A stretch of DNA of 64,000 nt from Methylophaga sp. OBS1 (GTDB lineage Bacteria; Pseudomonadota; Gammaproteobacteria; Nitrosococcales; Methylophagaceae): contig NZ_JAPDMS010000002.1 of NCBI RefSeq assembly GCF_026319365.1, positions 310,001 through 374,000 of the forward strand. The letters are read 5' to 3'. The notes under the pieces were generated by a model that was not told the origin of the DNA, made no database searches, and saw only the letters and a list, made by a program, of their open reading frames with translations. Position numbers and translations under genes: made by a program. Shown here piece after piece: positions 1 through 12,452 of this stretch (the first letter of the stretch is position 1; each line of letters begins with the position of its first letter).

Positions 1-1341
1 GTCTCGCTCGCTGCCGAAGCGATCAATGAAATCCGGGACTTTATTGCTGAAAAGTACGGCAAGAAAATGGTGCCGGGCAAACCCCAGGAATACAAAACCA
101 AGTCCAAAAACGCGCAGGAGGCGCACGAGGCGATTCGTCCGACTTCCGTGCTTCGTACCCCCGAGGACATGAAGGCCTATCTGTCGGCTGATCAGCTCAA
201 GCTTTATACCTTGATCTGGCAGCGCACCATGGCCTGTCAGATGGTGCATGCCACATTAAATACTGTTGCTGTGGACCTGGGCTGTGGCAAGGGCAATACC
301 TTCCGCGCCACCGGGTCGACGGTCGTCAATCCCGGGTTCATGAGTGTTTACCTGGAAGGTAAGGACGACACCGCTAAAACCGATAAAGATGAAAATCTGC
401 TGCCGCCGATGGAAGTCGGTCAGGTGGTCGCATTGAAAGCCATCCGTCCAGAACAGCACTTCACCGAGCCACCTCCCCGGTTTAGTGAAGCCAGTCTGGT
501 GAGGGCGCTGGAAGAACACGACATTGGTCGTCCTTCGACCTATGCCAGCATCATCTCGACGCTGTTACAGCGCGAGTATGTGGAACTGGTCAACAAACGC
601 TTTCACCCGACTGATGTCGGCCGCGTTGTGGGTAAGTTTCTGGTCCAGCATTTCACCAAATATGTCGACTACAACTTCACGGCCGAACTGGAAGATGAGC
701 TTGATGCCGTGGCCCGGGGCGAGGAAGAATGGATCCCGCTACTCACCAAATTCTGGGCGCCGTTCAAAGATCAGGTGGAAACCAAGGATAAGGAAGTTCA
801 GCGCAGTGATGTCACCCAGGAAATACTGGATGAAGACTGCCCCAAATGTGGTAAAAAATTGTCCAGTCGCCTGGGGCGCAGCGGTCGTTTTATCGGGTGT
901 ACCGGTTATCCGGAGTGCGATTACACCCGTAATATCGATGGTGAAGAAACCAGTAATGAGCCGGAAGTGGTGGAAGGCCGCAAATGTCCGAAATGTGATT
1001 CCGACTTGTGGATCCGCACCGGTAAATATGGCAAATTCATCGGCTGTTCCAGCTATCCCAAGTGCAAGCACATCGAATCGTTGGAGCAGCCCAAAAATAC
1101 CGGTGTTCAATGTCCGCAGTGCGAGAAAGGCGAGATTCTGACCCGCAAATCACGTCGCGGCAAGGTGTTTTACTCCTGCTCGGAATATCCGACCTGTGAT
1201 TATGCGTTGTGGAATGAACCGCTGAAAGAACCCTGTCCGAAATGTAACTGGCCGATTCTGACAGTGAAAACGACCAAGAGTCGGGGCACGGAAAAAGTCT
1301 GTCCGCAGAAGGACTGCGATTTCAGCGAAAAAGTAGAGTAA
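1..1341 (+). CDS. topA: DNA topoisomerase I, C-terminal part (5' end outside the window)
   Basis: Type IA topoisomerase that relaxes negative supercoils by single-strand passage. The reading frame is open from base 1, so only the C-terminal part is present and the active-site Tyr region is upstream. The motif EAHEAIRPTS of domain IV/II and the helical segment with HDIGRPSTYASII are typical of TopA. The tail carries four topoisomerase zinc ribbons: three full C-x2-C...C-x(4-5)-C units (CPKCGKK, CPKCDSD, CPQCEKG) and a fourth, CPKCNWP, that ends in CPQKDC. The zinc-rich C-terminus matches the E. coli-type enzyme. A strong terminator follows the stop codon directly. Confidence 0.96.
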   Translation, partial: VSLAAEAINEIRDFIAEKYGKKMVPGKPQEYKTKSKNAQEAHEAIRPTSVLRTPEDMKAYLSADQLKLYTLIWQRTMACQMVHATLNTVAVDLGCGKGNTFRATGSTVVNPGFMSVYLEGKDDTAKTDKDENLLPPMEVGQVVALKAIRPEQHFTEPPPRFSEASLVRALEEHDIGRPSTYASIISTLLQREYVELVNKRFHPTDVGRVVGKFLVQHFTKYVDYNFTAELEDELDAVARGEEEWIPLLTKFWAPFKDQVETKDKEVQRSDVTQEILDEDCPKCGKKLSSRLGRSGRFIGCTGYPECDYTRNIDGEETSNEPEVVEGRKCPKCDSDLWIRTGKYGKFIGCSSYPKCKHIESLEQPKNTGVQCPQCEKGEILTRKSRRGKVFYSCSEYPTCDYALWNEPLKEPCPKCNWPILTVKTTKSRGTEKVCPQKDCDFSEKVE

Positions 1342-1343
1342 AC

Positions 1344-1377
1344 AAAAAGCCGGGCGCTTTGACCTGCCCGGCTTTTT
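1344..1377 (+). terminator. Rho-independent terminator of topA
   Basis: A perfect 12-bp stem (AAAAAGCCGGGC / GCCCGGCTTTTT) with a 10-nt loop ends in a T run two bases after the topA stop. Its A-rich 5' arm also gives a T run on the other strand, so it can serve the convergent Rdx-purK side as well. Confidence 0.92.
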
Positions 1378-1388
1378 CAACCGTTAGA

Positions 1389-1682
1389 TTAGGGTTTCTT
1401 TCGGTCGATATGGCCCAAATCACGCTCCGGTGCAATCTGATCCCGCACCCGTTGTTTGAGTTCGGTGATTTCAGGGAAGCGGCCTTCCTGCTTGCGTGAC
1501 CATACCAGCTGGTCATTGGCATAGACTTCAAAAATGCCGCCGGTGCCCGGTTTCAGACTGAGCTCATCCAACTCTTCATCAAAGGTCGACAACAGCTCCT
1601 GCGCCATCCAGCCGGCACGCAGCAACCAGCGACACTGGGTGCAATAAACAATGCTGACTTTATTAGTCATCTCCCTGCTCAC
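1389..1682 (-). CDS. SelT/SelW/SelH (Rdx) family thioredoxin-like small protein
   Basis: A 97-residue protein with the redox motif CTQC near residue 15 followed by RWLLRAGW, and the downstream GGIFEVY segment. This is the Rdx/selenoprotein W-like fold in its Cys form (Cys where some homologs carry selenocysteine). The family is thought to act in thiol redox reactions; the partner is unknown. The frame opens with GTG overlapping the purK stop (GTGA). An in-frame ATG lies four codons on, but the AGGGAG before it touches that ATG, so the GTG is kept. It is translationally coupled to purK. Confidence 0.85.
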   Translation of the reverse strand: MSREMTNKVSIVYCTQCRWLLRAGWMAQELLSTFDEELDELSLKPGTGGIFEVYANDQLVWSRKQEGRFPEITELKQRVRDQIAPERDLGHIDRKKP

Positions 1683-2818
1683 TCGCCCTGAAGGGCGTCG
1701 AATAGCCGGTTGGCTTGTTCCAACGCGGTTTCGGTATCAGCTGCCAGCACATTGAAATGGCCCATCTTGCGGCCTTTACGCGCTTCCTGCTTGCCGTAGA
1801 GATGCAGCTTAACGTTAGACTCGGCCAGTAGGCTTTCCCAATGGGGTTCACTGCTTCCCCAGACATCGCCCAGGATGTTGATCATGACGACCGGGCTAAC
1901 CAAATCGCAGTCACCGGCAGGCAGGCCACAGAGCATTCTGACCTGTTGTTCAAATTGGGAAGTGTGGCAGGCGTCCAGTGTGTAGTGGCCGGAATTATGC
2001 GGTCGCGGTGCAATCTCATTGGCAATAATCTCGCCATCGGTTGAGACGAAAAACTCAACGGCTAGGGTGCCGATGTAGCCAAGGCCTCGAGCGATTTCAT
2101 TGGCTTTCTGAATGGCTGACTGTACCTGTTCGGCGGACACGCTGGCAGGCACCATAGTGGAATGCAGAATGCCATTGACGTGGATATTCTCCGCCACCGG
2201 GAACGTAGTAATGCTGCCGGTCTCGCTTCGTGCCAGCACGACCGAGATTTCCCGATCCAGCGGAATCCGTTGCTCCAGCACACATTCTTTTTCACCCAGC
2301 GAGTCATAAGCTTCATAGACATCATCCAGGCTGTCACAGGGAAACTGCCCCTTACCGTCATAACCGAAGGTGGCAATTTTCAGAATGGCAGGGAACTGTA
2401 TTTTGTCCCTGGCGGCTGCAATATCTTCACGACGAAGGATGGGTAAAAACGGCGCAGTGGTGATGCCCAGTGAGGCAATGAACTGTTTCTCCACGTTGCG
2501 ATTCTGGGTCTGGGACAGCGCTTTCGATGAAGGGCGAACGCTGGTGTGTTGTTCCAGAAAAGCCAGTGTCTGCGCAGGAATATTTTCAAACTCGGTGGTG
2601 ACAGCCGCACACAGATCCGCCATCTCTTTCAGTGCAGCCTCATCATCGTATGCCGCGCAGATATGTTTGTCAGCAATGAGGCCAGCCGGGCTCTGTTTAT
2701 CCGGATCCAGCACAACCACTTTATAACCCATGGTCTGAGCCGCTGTGGTGAACATACGACCCAACTGGCCGCCGCCAAGCATGCCTAATGTCGCACCGGG
2801 TAAAATCTGAGAATTCAT
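1679..2818 (-). CDS. purK: N5-carboxyaminoimidazole ribonucleotide synthase
   Basis: ATP-grasp enzyme of purine synthesis that carboxylates AIR to N5-CAIR using ATP and bicarbonate. The N-terminal nucleotide-binding loop reads GMLGGGQLGRM, and the ATP-grasp core shows FGYDGKGQ and the metal-binding EIAPRPHNSGH near residues 265-275. At 379 residues it has the usual length. The first possible start is a TTG; I use the ATG two codons later because GAGG lies 6 nt upstream. It follows purE on the same strand after 96 bp, giving the usual purEK pair in the same pathway. Confidence 0.95.
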   Translation of the reverse strand: MNSQILPGATLGMLGGGQLGRMFTTAAQTMGYKVVVLDPDKQSPAGLIADKHICAAYDDEAALKEMADLCAAVTTEFENIPAQTLAFLEQHTSVRPSSKALSQTQNRNVEKQFIASLGITTAPFLPILRREDIAAARDKIQFPAILKIATFGYDGKGQFPCDSLDDVYEAYDSLGEKECVLEQRIPLDREISVVLARSETGSITTFPVAENIHVNGILHSTMVPASVSAEQVQSAIQKANEIARGLGYIGTLAVEFFVSTDGEIIANEIAPRPHNSGHYTLDACHTSQFEQQVRMLCGLPAGDCDLVSPVVMINILGDVWGSSEPHWESLLAESNVKLHLYGKQEARKGRKMGHFNVLAADTETALEQANRLFDALQGE

Positions 2819-2914
2819 AATCAACCTCTTGCAAACGGACCGGTGATTACCGGACTGATGTCTGAATCAGCACCTGGCCACTTAGCGCCTGACAGTGCCG
2901 AGGATAGTTCCACG

Positions 2915-3406
2915 TTATTGTGGAGGCAGCGTCATGTCCAGCACTTGCTGATGCTGGGCTTCGCGGAATTTAAGGAGTTTGTCGCTCAGTGCCTTGTCAT
3001 TGACGGCAAGCTGGGCAATCGCAAACAACGCCGCGTTGGCCGCGCCTGCTTCGCCGATGGCAAAAGTGGCGACCGGAATGCCTTTAGGCATCTGAACAAT
3101 GGAGAGCAGGGAATCCTGACCTTTTAAATATTTTGAGGGCACTGGCACGCCGAGTACGGGCACGGTGGTACCGGCCGCCAGCATGCCTGGCAGATGGGCA
3201 GCACCGCCAGCGCCGGCAATGATGCAGGCCAGGCCGCGATTGTGCGCACTGGCAGCATAGTCGGTCAGCAGATCCGGGGTTCGGTGTGCAGAGATGACTT
3301 TGGCCTCATAGGGCACACCAAAGGCTTCCAGTTGTTCGACGGCTTTTTCCATGACGGGCCAGTCACTGTTACTGCCCATCACCACGCCCACTAGTGGTTT
3401 TTCCAT
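2915..3406 (-). CDS. purE: N5-carboxyaminoimidazole ribonucleotide mutase
   Basis: Class I PurE, 163 residues, converts N5-CAIR made by PurK to CAIR. The N-terminal [13 protein letters not shown], the SAHRTPD active-site loop (catalytic His) and the [13 protein letters not shown] motif are all present. Divergent from gltB across a 243-bp intergenic region, so its promoter shares that region. A small perfect hairpin (3447-3464, 7-bp arms) lies in the purE leader; its role is not known. Confidence 0.96.
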   Translation of the reverse strand: MEKPLVGVVMGSNSDWPVMEKAVEQLEAFGVPYEAKVISAHRTPDLLTDYAASAHNRGLACIIAGAGGAAHLPGMLAAGTTVPVLGVPVPSKYLKGQDSLLSIVQMPKGIPVATFAIGEAGAANAALFAIAQLAVNDKALSDKLLKFREAQHQQVLDMTLPPQ

Positions 3407-3509
3407 GATCGTTGTCAGTCTCGAATAGAAAAACAGTGCATTTTAGCTATTTTATTGAAAATAGGAAAATTTAGCGCCTTAAAAACTGTCTCATCGAGTA
3501 ATGGAACAA

Positions 3510-3538
3510 TTGAACGAGGCGGCATGGATCGCTATAAT
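3510..3538 (+). promoter_or_regulatory. Sigma-70 promoter of gltBD
   Basis: TTGAAC and a perfect TATAAT are separated by 17 bp, reading toward gltB. Transcription would start near 3545, leaving a leader of about 105 nt before the GTG start. The leader is GC-rich and contains short self-complementary parts, but I recognise no riboswitch class in it. Confidence 0.8.
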
Positions 3539-3649
3539 AGTCGATCCTTTCTGCCGTAATTGGTCAACGCCCCTCGTCGTCGAATCCAACACCGACGGAC
3601 TTCCGCCGGGGGAGCAGTGACGGCGCTAAACTAAGAGAAGGTACGTGAC

Positions 3650-6600
3650 GTGAGTCAGCCAACAGAAATGAATCAAGGTCTCTACAGACCGCAATTTGAA
3701 AAGGACAACTGTGGTTTCGGCTTAATCGCCCAAATGGATGACAAGGCCAGCCACTGGCTTTTGGAAACAGCGATTGAAGCCCTGGGTAATCTGACCCACC
3801 GTGGCGCCATTGGTGCTGACGGCAAAACCGGTGATGGTTGTGGTCTGTTGCTGAAAAAACCAGACAGCTTCTTCCAGGCAATTGCCCATGAACAGGGCTA
3901 TCAACTGGCCTCTTTATATGCTGTGGGCATGATCTTCCTGTCCCATGATGAATCCAAAGCCCAGTCTGCCCAGCGGATCATCAACGAGAAACTGGCCTTT
4001 AAAGGTCTGGAAGTCCTCGGTTGGCGTGATGTACCGGTCGACCCCGAATCTGCCTGTGGTCAACAGGCGCTGGAATCGCTGCCGGTGATGCGTCAGGTGT
4101 TTGTTAATGCGCCTGAAGGGATGAGCGAAGCTGACTTTGAGCGTCAGTTGTACATCGCCCGTCGTCTGGCAGAAAAAGCAGTCACCAATGATGAAGACTT
4201 CTATATCTCCAGTCTGTCTTCGCACGTGGTGTCGTACAAAGGTTTAGTCATGCCTTCTTATCTGCCGGTTTTCTACAAAGACCTGAACGATAAGCGCATG
4301 GAAACCTCGATTGTGATTTTCCACCAGCGTTTTTCTACCAACACCACGCCGCAGTGGCGCCTGGCGCAGCCGTTCCGCATGCTGGCGCACAATGGTGAAA
4401 TCAACACCGTGCAGGGTAACCGCAACTGGGCGCTGGCGCGTGGTGCCAAATTTGCTACCCCGCTGATTGAGGACATGGAAGAAATCCGTCCGCTGGTGGG
4501 TACCACCGGTTCTGACTCCTCCAGCATGGACAATATGCTGGAAGCACTGCTTGCCGGCGGTGTCAGCCTGTTCCGTGCCATGCGTCTGGTGATTCCGCCA
4601 GCCTGGCAGAACGATCCAACCATTGATGAAGACCTGCGTGCTTTCTATGACTACAACTCCATGCACATGGAGCCCTGGGATGGTCCCGCTGGCGTGGTCA
4701 TGACCGATGGTCGCTATGCCGCCTGTACTCTGGATCGTAATGGTCTGCGTCCGGCGCGCTACATCATTACCAAAGATCGTCATATAACCCTGGCATCAGA
4801 AGTCGGTGTCTGGAACTACCAGCCACAGGACGTGGTGGCCAAAGGCCGTCTGAAACCCGGTCAGATGCTGGCTGTGGATACCCACACCGGCGAACTGTTG
4901 ATGCCGGAAGATATCGACAACAAACTGAAGTCGGCGCAGCCTTATCGCGAGTGGCTGGACAACAATCTGCAGCGCTTGAAAGATGCGGACGATGACGAAA
5001 CCGGTCCGACTATCGAAGGCAACGAATACGAGACCTACGAAAAACTGTTCAACATCACCTTTGAAGAGCGCGATCAGGTAATCCGCGTGCTGGGTGAGGC
5101 TGGTCAGGAAGCCGTCGGCTCCATGGGTGATGACACCCCGTTCCCGGTCATGTCGACGCAGATTCGTTCACTGTATGACTATTTCCGTCAGCAGTTTGCA
5201 CAGGTCACTAATCCGCCGATCGACCCGCTGCGCGAAAACATCGTGATGTCACTGGAAACCTGTTTCGGTGAAGAACGTAATATGTTCGAGGAAGGCGAAG
5301 ATCATGCTCAGCGTGTGGTCGTTGATTCGCCGGTCCTGTCTGAAAGCCAGTTCCGTCAATTACTGGCACTGGGTGACCATAACGACGAATACAAATCTGT
5401 CATCTTGTCGCTGAACTACGACCCGGCTATCGGGCTTGAAGCTGCCGTTGATGCCCTGTGTGACAAGGCTCAGAAGGCCGTCGCTGATGGTACGGTGGTT
5501 ATCGTGCTGTCCGACCGTGATATCACAAAAGAGACTTTGCCGATTCATGCCTTGCTGGCGACCGGCGCGGTGCATCACCGTCTGATCAAAGCGGGGCTGC
5601 GTTGTGATGCCAACCTGATCGTCGAGACGGCTACTGCGCGTGACTCGCACCACTTCGGTGTCCTGCTGGGCTACGGTGCGACCGGTATTTACCCATACCT
5701 TGCCTACGCCTGCCTGAACGACATGATTCACAGCGGCGAAATCAAAGAGCTTGAGCGCGCCGAGTTATGCCGTCGTTACCGTAAAGGCATCAACAAAGGT
5801 CTGTTCAAGATCACCTCGAAAATGGGTATTTCAACCATTGCCAGTTACCGTGGTGCCCAACTGTTCGAAATTGTCGGTTTGCATGACGATGTGGTCGATA
5901 AATGCTTTACCTCCACCACCAGCCGTATCAGCGGTACCGGCTTTGCCGAACTGCAGGCGGACGATGAGAAACTGGCCAAACTGGCTTGGAATCAGCGTAA
6001 GAAACGCGGTCAGGGCGGTCTGCTGAAATTCATTCACGGTGGTGAGTATCACGCCTATAACCCGGATGTCATTGCGACACTGCAAAAAGCGGTACAGGGT
6101 GGCAGTTACGATGATTACAAAGCCTATGCCTCGCTGGTCAATGAACGCGATCCGATGGTGCTGCGTGACCTGATGAAGGTCAAACTGGCTGATCAGCCAC
6201 TGGCAATGGATCAAGTGGAAGATGTCAGCGCCATTCTGCAACGCTTTGACAGCGCCGGTATGTCACTGGGCGCGCTCTCGCCTGAAGCGCACGAAGCGCT
6301 GGCGATTGCGATGAACCGACTGGGTGGTCGTTCCAACTCCGGTGAGGGGGGTGAAGATCCGGATCGTTTCGGTAACGAGCGCGTCTCCAAAATCAAACAG
6401 ATCGCTTCCGGCCGTTTCGGTGTGACCCCGCATTATCTGGTGAATGCCGAGGTCCTGCAGATCAAGATTGCCCAGGGCGCCAAACCGGGCGAAGGTGGTC
6501 AGCTACCAGGCAAGAAAGTCAATCAGATGATTGCCAGCCTGCGTCACTCGGTCCCGGGCGTGACGCTGATTTCACCGCCGCCGCATCATGATATCTACTC

Positions 6601-8119
6601 GATTGAAGATCTGGCACAGCTGATTTTCGACCTGAAACAGGTCAATCCGCAGGCACTGGTCTCCGTCAAGCTGGTCTCACAGGCTGGTGTCGGTACGGTA
6701 GCAGCCGGTGTCGCCAAGGCCTATGCTGATCTGATTACCATCTCTGGTTACGATGGTGGTACCGGTGCCAGCCCGCTGACCTCAGTCAAATATGCCGGTG
6801 GTCCGTGGGAGCTGGGCCTGTCAGAAGCGCATCAAACCCTGCGAGCCAACGATCTGCGTGACAAAGTCCGCCTGCAGACAGATGGCGGTCTGAAAACCGG
6901 TCTGGACGTGGTTAAAGCCGCGATTCTCGGTGCGGAAAGCTTCGGCTTCGGTACGGGTCCAATGGTGGCGCTGGGTTGTAAATATCTGCGGATCTGTCAC
7001 CTGAATAACTGTGCGACTGGTGTTGCTACTCAGAATGAGAAACTGCGTACCAAGCACTTTATCGGACTGCCGCAAATGGTGATGAACTACTTCCAGTTCG
7101 TGGCCCGTGAAACGCAGGAATGGTTGGCGGCACTGGGTGTCTCCAGTCTGCAGGACCTGATTGGTCGTACCGACCTGCTGGAACTGCTGCCGGGTGAGAC
7201 CAGCAAGCAGCAGAAACTGGACCTGTCACCGCTGCTGTCGGATGCCGGTGTACCGGCTGACAAGCCCAAGTTCTGCCTGGAGCCGAAAAACGAGCCTTAT
7301 GACAAAGGTGAACTGGCCGAGCAGATGGTCGCCGAGATCAAAGACACCATCGTTAACAAAACCGGTGGTGAATTCAGCTACGTGGTTCGTAACGTCAACC
7401 GCTCCATCGGTGCCCGCCTGTCTGGTGAAATCGCCAGAGTGCACGGTAACTACGGTATGACTGACAAGCCGATTCGCCTGCGTCTGAACGGTTCAGCCGG
7501 CCAGAGCTTCGGTGTGTTCAATGCCGGCGGCCTGGAAATGTATCTGGAAGGTGATGCCAACGATTATGTCGGTAAGAGCATGGCGGACGGTAAACTGGTC
7601 ATTTATCCGTCACCGGAAAGCGAGTACCAGAGTCATGAAGCCAGCATCATGGGTAACACCTGCCTTTATGGCGCGACAGGTGGTGCCTTGTATGCCGCCG
7701 GCCGTGCCGGTGAGCGTTTCGCGGTACGTAACTCCGGTGCCTCAGCGGTGGTTGAAGGTATTGGTGACCATGGTTGTGAATATATGACCGGTGGTGTGAT
7801 CACGGTGCTCGGTGAAACCGGCCTCAACTTCGGTGCCGGTATGACAGGTGGTTTGGCCTTTGTTCTCGACAGCGATAACAGCTTTGCTGAACGTTATAAC
7901 GATGAACTGGTTGAACTGGTCAGAATTGATACAGCTGAGACCTCCGAGCTGGCACTGTTCCTCAAAGGCATGATTGAAGATCATGTCCGTGAAACCGGCA
8001 GTGCCTGGGGTCATCAGATTCTGGATGCGTTTGAACAACGCCTGAAAGAGTTCTGGATGGTCAAACCCAAAGCCGCTGCAATGGATGGTCTGCTCAAACT
8101 GGCAACCAAAGCAGCTTAA
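3650..8119 (+). CDS. gltB: Glutamate synthase (NADPH) large subunit
   Basis: GOGAT alpha subunit, 1489 residues, makes two glutamates from glutamine and 2-oxoglutarate together with GltD. The N-terminal class II glutaminase domain has its catalytic Cys at residue 21 (KDNCGFG), so a 20-residue propeptide is removed. The FMN/synthase domain lies around residues 840-1220, with the 3Fe-4S cluster ligands in [12 protein letters not shown] near 1109-1120. The C-terminal beta-helix (GXGXG-type repeats) runs from about 1240. The GTG start is chosen for GAGAAGG 8 nt upstream. Directly followed by gltD; with glnK-amtB and gdhA this window holds much of the ammonium assimilation set. Confidence 0.97.
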   Translation: MSQPTEMNQGLYRPQFEKDNCGFGLIAQMDDKASHWLLETAIEALGNLTHRGAIGADGKTGDGCGLLLKKPDSFFQAIAHEQGYQLASLYAVGMIFLSHDESKAQSAQRIINEKLAFKGLEVLGWRDVPVDPESACGQQALESLPVMRQVFVNAPEGMSEADFERQLYIARRLAEKAVTNDEDFYISSLSSHVVSYKGLVMPSYLPVFYKDLNDKRMETSIVIFHQRFSTNTTPQWRLAQPFRMLAHNGEINTVQGNRNWALARGAKFATPLIEDMEEIRPLVGTTGSDSSSMDNMLEALLAGGVSLFRAMRLVIPPAWQNDPTIDEDLRAFYDYNSMHMEPWDGPAGVVMTDGRYAACTLDRNGLRPARYIITKDRHITLASEVGVWNYQPQDVVAKGRLKPGQMLAVDTHTGELLMPEDIDNKLKSAQPYREWLDNNLQRLKDADDDETGPTIEGNEYETYEKLFNITFEERDQVIRVLGEAGQEAVGSMGDDTPFPVMSTQIRSLYDYFRQQFAQVTNPPIDPLRENIVMSLETCFGEERNMFEEGEDHAQRVVVDSPVLSESQFRQLLALGDHNDEYKSVILSLNYDPAIGLEAAVDALCDKAQKAVADGTVVIVLSDRDITKETLPIHALLATGAVHHRLIKAGLRCDANLIVETATARDSHHFGVLLGYGATGIYPYLAYACLNDMIHSGEIKELERAELCRRYRKGINKGLFKITSKMGISTIASYRGAQLFEIVGLHDDVVDKCFTSTTSRISGTGFAELQADDEKLAKLAWNQRKKRGQGGLLKFIHGGEYHAYNPDVIATLQKAVQGGSYDDYKAYASLVNERDPMVLRDLMKVKLADQPLAMDQVEDVSAILQRFDSAGMSLGALSPEAHEALAIAMNRLGGRSNSGEGGEDPDRFGNERVSKIKQIASGRFGVTPHYLVNAEVLQIKIAQGAKPGEGGQLPGKKVNQMIASLRHSVPGVTLISPPPHHDIYSIEDLAQLIFDLKQVNPQALVSVKLVSQAGVGTVAAGVAKAYADLITISGYDGGTGASPLTSVKYAGGPWELGLSEAHQTLRANDLRDKVRLQTDGGLKTGLDVVKAAILGAESFGFGTGPMVALGCKYLRICHLNNCATGVATQNEKLRTKHFIGLPQMVMNYFQFVARETQEWLAALGVSSLQDLIGRTDLLELLPGETSKQQKLDLSPLLSDAGVPADKPKFCLEPKNEPYDKGELAEQMVAEIKDTIVNKTGGEFSYVVRNVNRSIGARLSGEIARVHGNYGMTDKPIRLRLNGSAGQSFGVFNAGGLEMYLEGDANDYVGKSMADGKLVIYPSPESEYQSHEASIMGNTCLYGATGGALYAAGRAGERFAVRNSGASAVVEGIGDHGCEYMTGGVITVLGETGLNFGAGMTGGLAFVLDSDNSFAERYNDELVELVRIDTAETSELALFLKGMIEDHVRETGSAWGHQILDAFEQRLKEFWMVKPKAAAMDGLLKLATKAA

Positions 8120-8136
8120 GGACTCAGCGTAGATAA

Positions 8137-9549
<1,413 letters not shown>

Positions 9550-9572
9550 ACTTAAGCTTTAAGCAGGCTACT

Positions 9573-9623
9573 AAAGGCTTGTTCATACCGGGATGATGAA
9601 TCCTGTATGATCAAGCCTTTTTT
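9573..9623 (+). terminator. Rho-independent terminator of gltBD
   Basis: AAAGGCTTG pairs perfectly with CAAGCCTTT and ends in six T; the loop can extend the stem further (ATAC/GTAT). It separates gltD from hemE, which therefore needs its own promoter. Confidence 0.8.
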
Positions 9624-9654
9624 GTATCTGTAGCCTTAACACCGGGAATAAAAC

Positions 9655-10725
9655 GTGGCGGAACTGAAAAACGATCGTTATCTGCGAGCCTTGCTTAAAC
9701 AACCTGTGGACCGGACCCCGGTCTGGGTCATGCGCCAGGCGGGTCGCTATCTGCCGGAGTATCGTGAAGTCAGGAAAAAGGCCGGTGACTTCATGACGCT
9801 CTGCAGCACGCCGGAAATGGCCTGCGAGGTGACCCTGCAACCACTCCGTCGTTACGATCTGGATGCCGCCATTATCTTCTCCGATATTCTGACCATACCC
9901 GATGCGATGGGTTTGGGCCTGCACTTCGTTGCTGGCGAAGGCCCCAAATTTTCCAGCACGATTCGGTCCGCAGCTGACATTAAAAACCTGACGGTGCCCG
10001 ATATGGAAGACAGTCTGGGGTATGTGATGGACGCGATCCGTCTGACCCGCCGCGAAATTGATGGCAAAGTGCCACTGATTGGTTTCAGCGGCAGCCCCTG
10101 GACTTTGGCCTGTTATATGGTCGAAGGCGGTGGCAGTAAGGATTTTGCCAAGGTCAAAGGTATGCTGTTTGATGCGCCGGTGCAGATGCATGCTTTACTC
10201 GATGTGCTCGCTGATTCGGTCACTGCCTATCTGAACGCGCAGATCAATGCCGGTGCCCAGGCCATTATGCTGTTTGATACCTGGGGCGGGACGCTGAGTC
10301 CAGCCGTGTATCGAGAATTCTCCCTCAACTATATGCACAAGATTGTCTCGGGTTTACAACGCCAGTCGGAAGGGCGTGTAGTCCCGATCACGATGTTTAC
10401 CAAAGGTGGTGGTCAGTGGCTGGAGTGGATGGCTGAAACCGGTGTCAATGGCGTGGGACTGGACTGGACTACCGATATTGGCGAGGCGCGTCGCCGCGTC
10501 GGTGACAAGGTCACCCTACAGGGTAATATGGACCCCTGCGTGTTGTATGCATCGCCTGATCGGGTTGAGCAGGAAGTGGCCACTATTCTGGCGTCCTATG
10601 GCAAGGGTAATACCGGGCATGTATTTAATCTTGGCCATGGCATTCACCCCACTGTGAACCCTGACAATATGGCGCGACTGGTGGAATCCGTTCACCGTCT
10701 CAGTGCCCCCTATCACGCTGAATAA
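9655..10725 (+). CDS. hemE: Uroporphyrinogen decarboxylase
   Basis: Cytosolic heme-pathway enzyme that removes four carboxyl groups from uroporphyrinogen III to give coproporphyrinogen III. The 356-residue protein has both family signatures: [13 protein letters not shown] near residue 24 and [14 protein letters not shown] near 140. The C-terminal GHGIHP with its conserved His is also there. The start is GTG at 9655; no nearer ATG exists before the first signature. It lies between the gltD terminator and a bidirectional terminator, so it is probably monocistronic. Confidence 0.96.
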   Translation: MAELKNDRYLRALLKQPVDRTPVWVMRQAGRYLPEYREVRKKAGDFMTLCSTPEMACEVTLQPLRRYDLDAAIIFSDILTIPDAMGLGLHFVAGEGPKFSSTIRSAADIKNLTVPDMEDSLGYVMDAIRLTRREIDGKVPLIGFSGSPWTLACYMVEGGGSKDFAKVKGMLFDAPVQMHALLDVLADSVTAYLNAQINAGAQAIMLFDTWGGTLSPAVYREFSLNYMHKIVSGLQRQSEGRVVPITMFTKGGGQWLEWMAETGVNGVGLDWTTDIGEARRRVGDKVTLQGNMDPCVLYASPDRVEQEVATILASYGKGNTGHVFNLGHGIHPTVNPDNMARLVESVHRLSAPYHAE

Positions 10726-10744
10726 AATCATCTGACATAAAAAA

Positions 10745-10772
10745 AGAGGGACAGGTCGAAACCTGTCCCCCT
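10745..10772. terminator. Bidirectional terminator between hemE and amtB
   Basis: GGGACAGGT-CGAA-ACCTGTCCC forms a perfect stem with a stable tetraloop. An A run on its left gives a U tract for minus-strand transcripts, and a pyrimidine-rich CCTTCTTC flanks the right. It ends both hemE and the convergent amtB. Confidence 0.85.
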
Positions 10773-10793
10773 TCTTCGGAGTATGTAACTCAG

Positions 10794-12032
10794 TTACTTA
10801 CCGGTGTTGGTGAATTCAGGGTACGCTTCCATACCACATTCAACATAGTCAACACCTTCATACTCTTCTTCCTCAGTGACACGGAGACCCATGACCACTT
10901 TGAGGATAGACCAGACGATGAAGCTGGCAACAAATACCCAGACAAAGATAGTGGCTGCACCGATCAACTGACCGGAGAAGCTGACACCATCGTTAGTCAG
11001 AGGTACTGCTAACAGACCCCACAGACCGACGGTACCGTGGACTGAGATCGCACCGACCGGATCATCAATTTTGATTTTATCCAGCAGGACGATAGAGAAG
11101 ACCACGATAACACCACCGATTGCACCGATGATGGTCGCCATCAGCGGGGTTGGGGTGTCAGGACCGGCAGTGATAGCTACCAGACCAGCCAGGGCACCGT
11201 TCAGAATCATGGTGAGGTCCGCTTTACCGAACATCAGTTTGGCCACGATCAGGGCAGCAATCACACCACCTGCCGCAGCAGCATTGGTGTTCATGAAGAC
11301 CACGGCAACGGCATTGGCACTTTCGACAGAGGCTGTCGCCAGCACCGAACCACCGTTGAAGCCGAACCAACCCAGCCACAGGATAAAGGTACCCAGCGTA
11401 GCCATAGGCAGGTTTGCACCAGGGATCGGGTGAATTTCACCGTTAGGACCGTATTTGCCTTTACGGGCACCCAGCAGAATCACGCCAGCCAGTGCAGCAG
11501 CAGCACCTGCCATGTGAACAATACCGGAACCGGCAAAGTCAGAGAAGCCCAGGTCGCCCAGGTTGTACATGCCGAAGACATCAGCACCACCCCAGGTCCA
11601 AGAACCTTCCAGTGGGTAGATGAACGCGGTCATTACCACAGCAAACGCGGCAAAAGCCCACAGTTTCATACGTTCAGCGACCGCACCGGAGACGATAGAC
11701 ATGGCTGTTGCCACGAAGACCACTTGGAAGAAGAAGTCGGCTGATGGCGCATAAGTCGCTGGCTCTTCAGCACCGGTGACACCGTCACCCACAATACCGT
11801 CGAGGAAGATACCACCGCCATACATGATGTCATAACCAACAACGAGATAAGCAGTACACGCAATCGCAAACAGCATCACGTTCTTGGTTAAGATTTCAGT
11901 TGTGTTTTTAGAACGGACCAGACCTGCTTCCAGCATCGCGAAGCCGGCGGCCATCCACATAACAAAGGCACCACTAATCAGGAAGTAGAAGGTGTCCAAT
12001 GCATATTGGAGTTGGAAGATTTCGTTTTCCAT
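10794..12032 (-). CDS. amtB: Ammonium transporter Amt
   Basis: Inner-membrane ammonium channel of 412 residues with about eleven membrane helices. Family marks include the N-terminal DTFYFLISGAFVMWM, the GSGIVHMAGAAAAL segment carrying the first pore His (HMA), the GFNGGS loop and the second pore His in DPVGAISVHGTVGLWG. No cleaved signal peptide is obvious. It follows glnK by 18 bp with a GAGGAG ribosome-binding site. In this arrangement trimeric GlnK blocks AmtB when nitrogen is plentiful. Confidence 0.96.
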   Translation of the reverse strand: MENEIFQLQYALDTFYFLISGAFVMWMAAGFAMLEAGLVRSKNTTEILTKNVMLFAIACTAYLVVGYDIMYGGGIFLDGIVGDGVTGAEEPATYAPSADFFFQVVFVATAMSIVSGAVAERMKLWAFAAFAVVMTAFIYPLEGSWTWGGADVFGMYNLGDLGFSDFAGSGIVHMAGAAAALAGVILLGARKGKYGPNGEIHPIPGANLPMATLGTFILWLGWFGFNGGSVLATASVESANAVAVVFMNTNAAAAGGVIAALIVAKLMFGKADLTMILNGALAGLVAITAGPDTPTPLMATIIGAIGGVIVVFSIVLLDKIKIDDPVGAISVHGTVGLWGLLAVPLTNDGVSFSGQLIGAATIFVWVFVASFIVWSILKVVMGLRVTEEEEYEGVDYVECGMEAYPEFTNTGK

Positions 12033-12050
12033 ATTATCTACTCCTCAAGC

Positions 12051-12392
<342 letters not shown>

Positions 12393-12414
12393 CTAGTTTC
12401 CTTCTGTAGAAAAT

Positions 12415-12440
12415 CTACCCCCTCAACATCGAGGGGGTAG
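12415..12440 (-). terminator. Hairpin between porin gene and glnK, possible partial terminator
   Basis: CTACCCCCTC pairs perfectly with GAGGGGGTAG across a 6-nt loop, and the minus-strand RNA continues with AUUUUCU. The T run is weak, so it may attenuate rather than stop transcription from the nitrogen promoter into glnK-amtB. Confidence 0.65.
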
Positions 12441-12452
12441 CTGAGAGAAGAC

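Noticed and set aside
2826..2845. PurR-like box near purK (TTGCAAACGG)
   Set aside because: Only half of the operator matches and it is not a dyad; too weak to call.
3545..3649. Possible riboswitch in the gltB leader
   Set aside because: Short GC-rich complementarity only; no known aptamer core is recognisable.
4244..4783. Long minus-strand frames inside gltB, topA, glmU and mnmG
   Set aside because: They are antisense shadows of conserved genes in GC-rich codon context, without start signals or family features.
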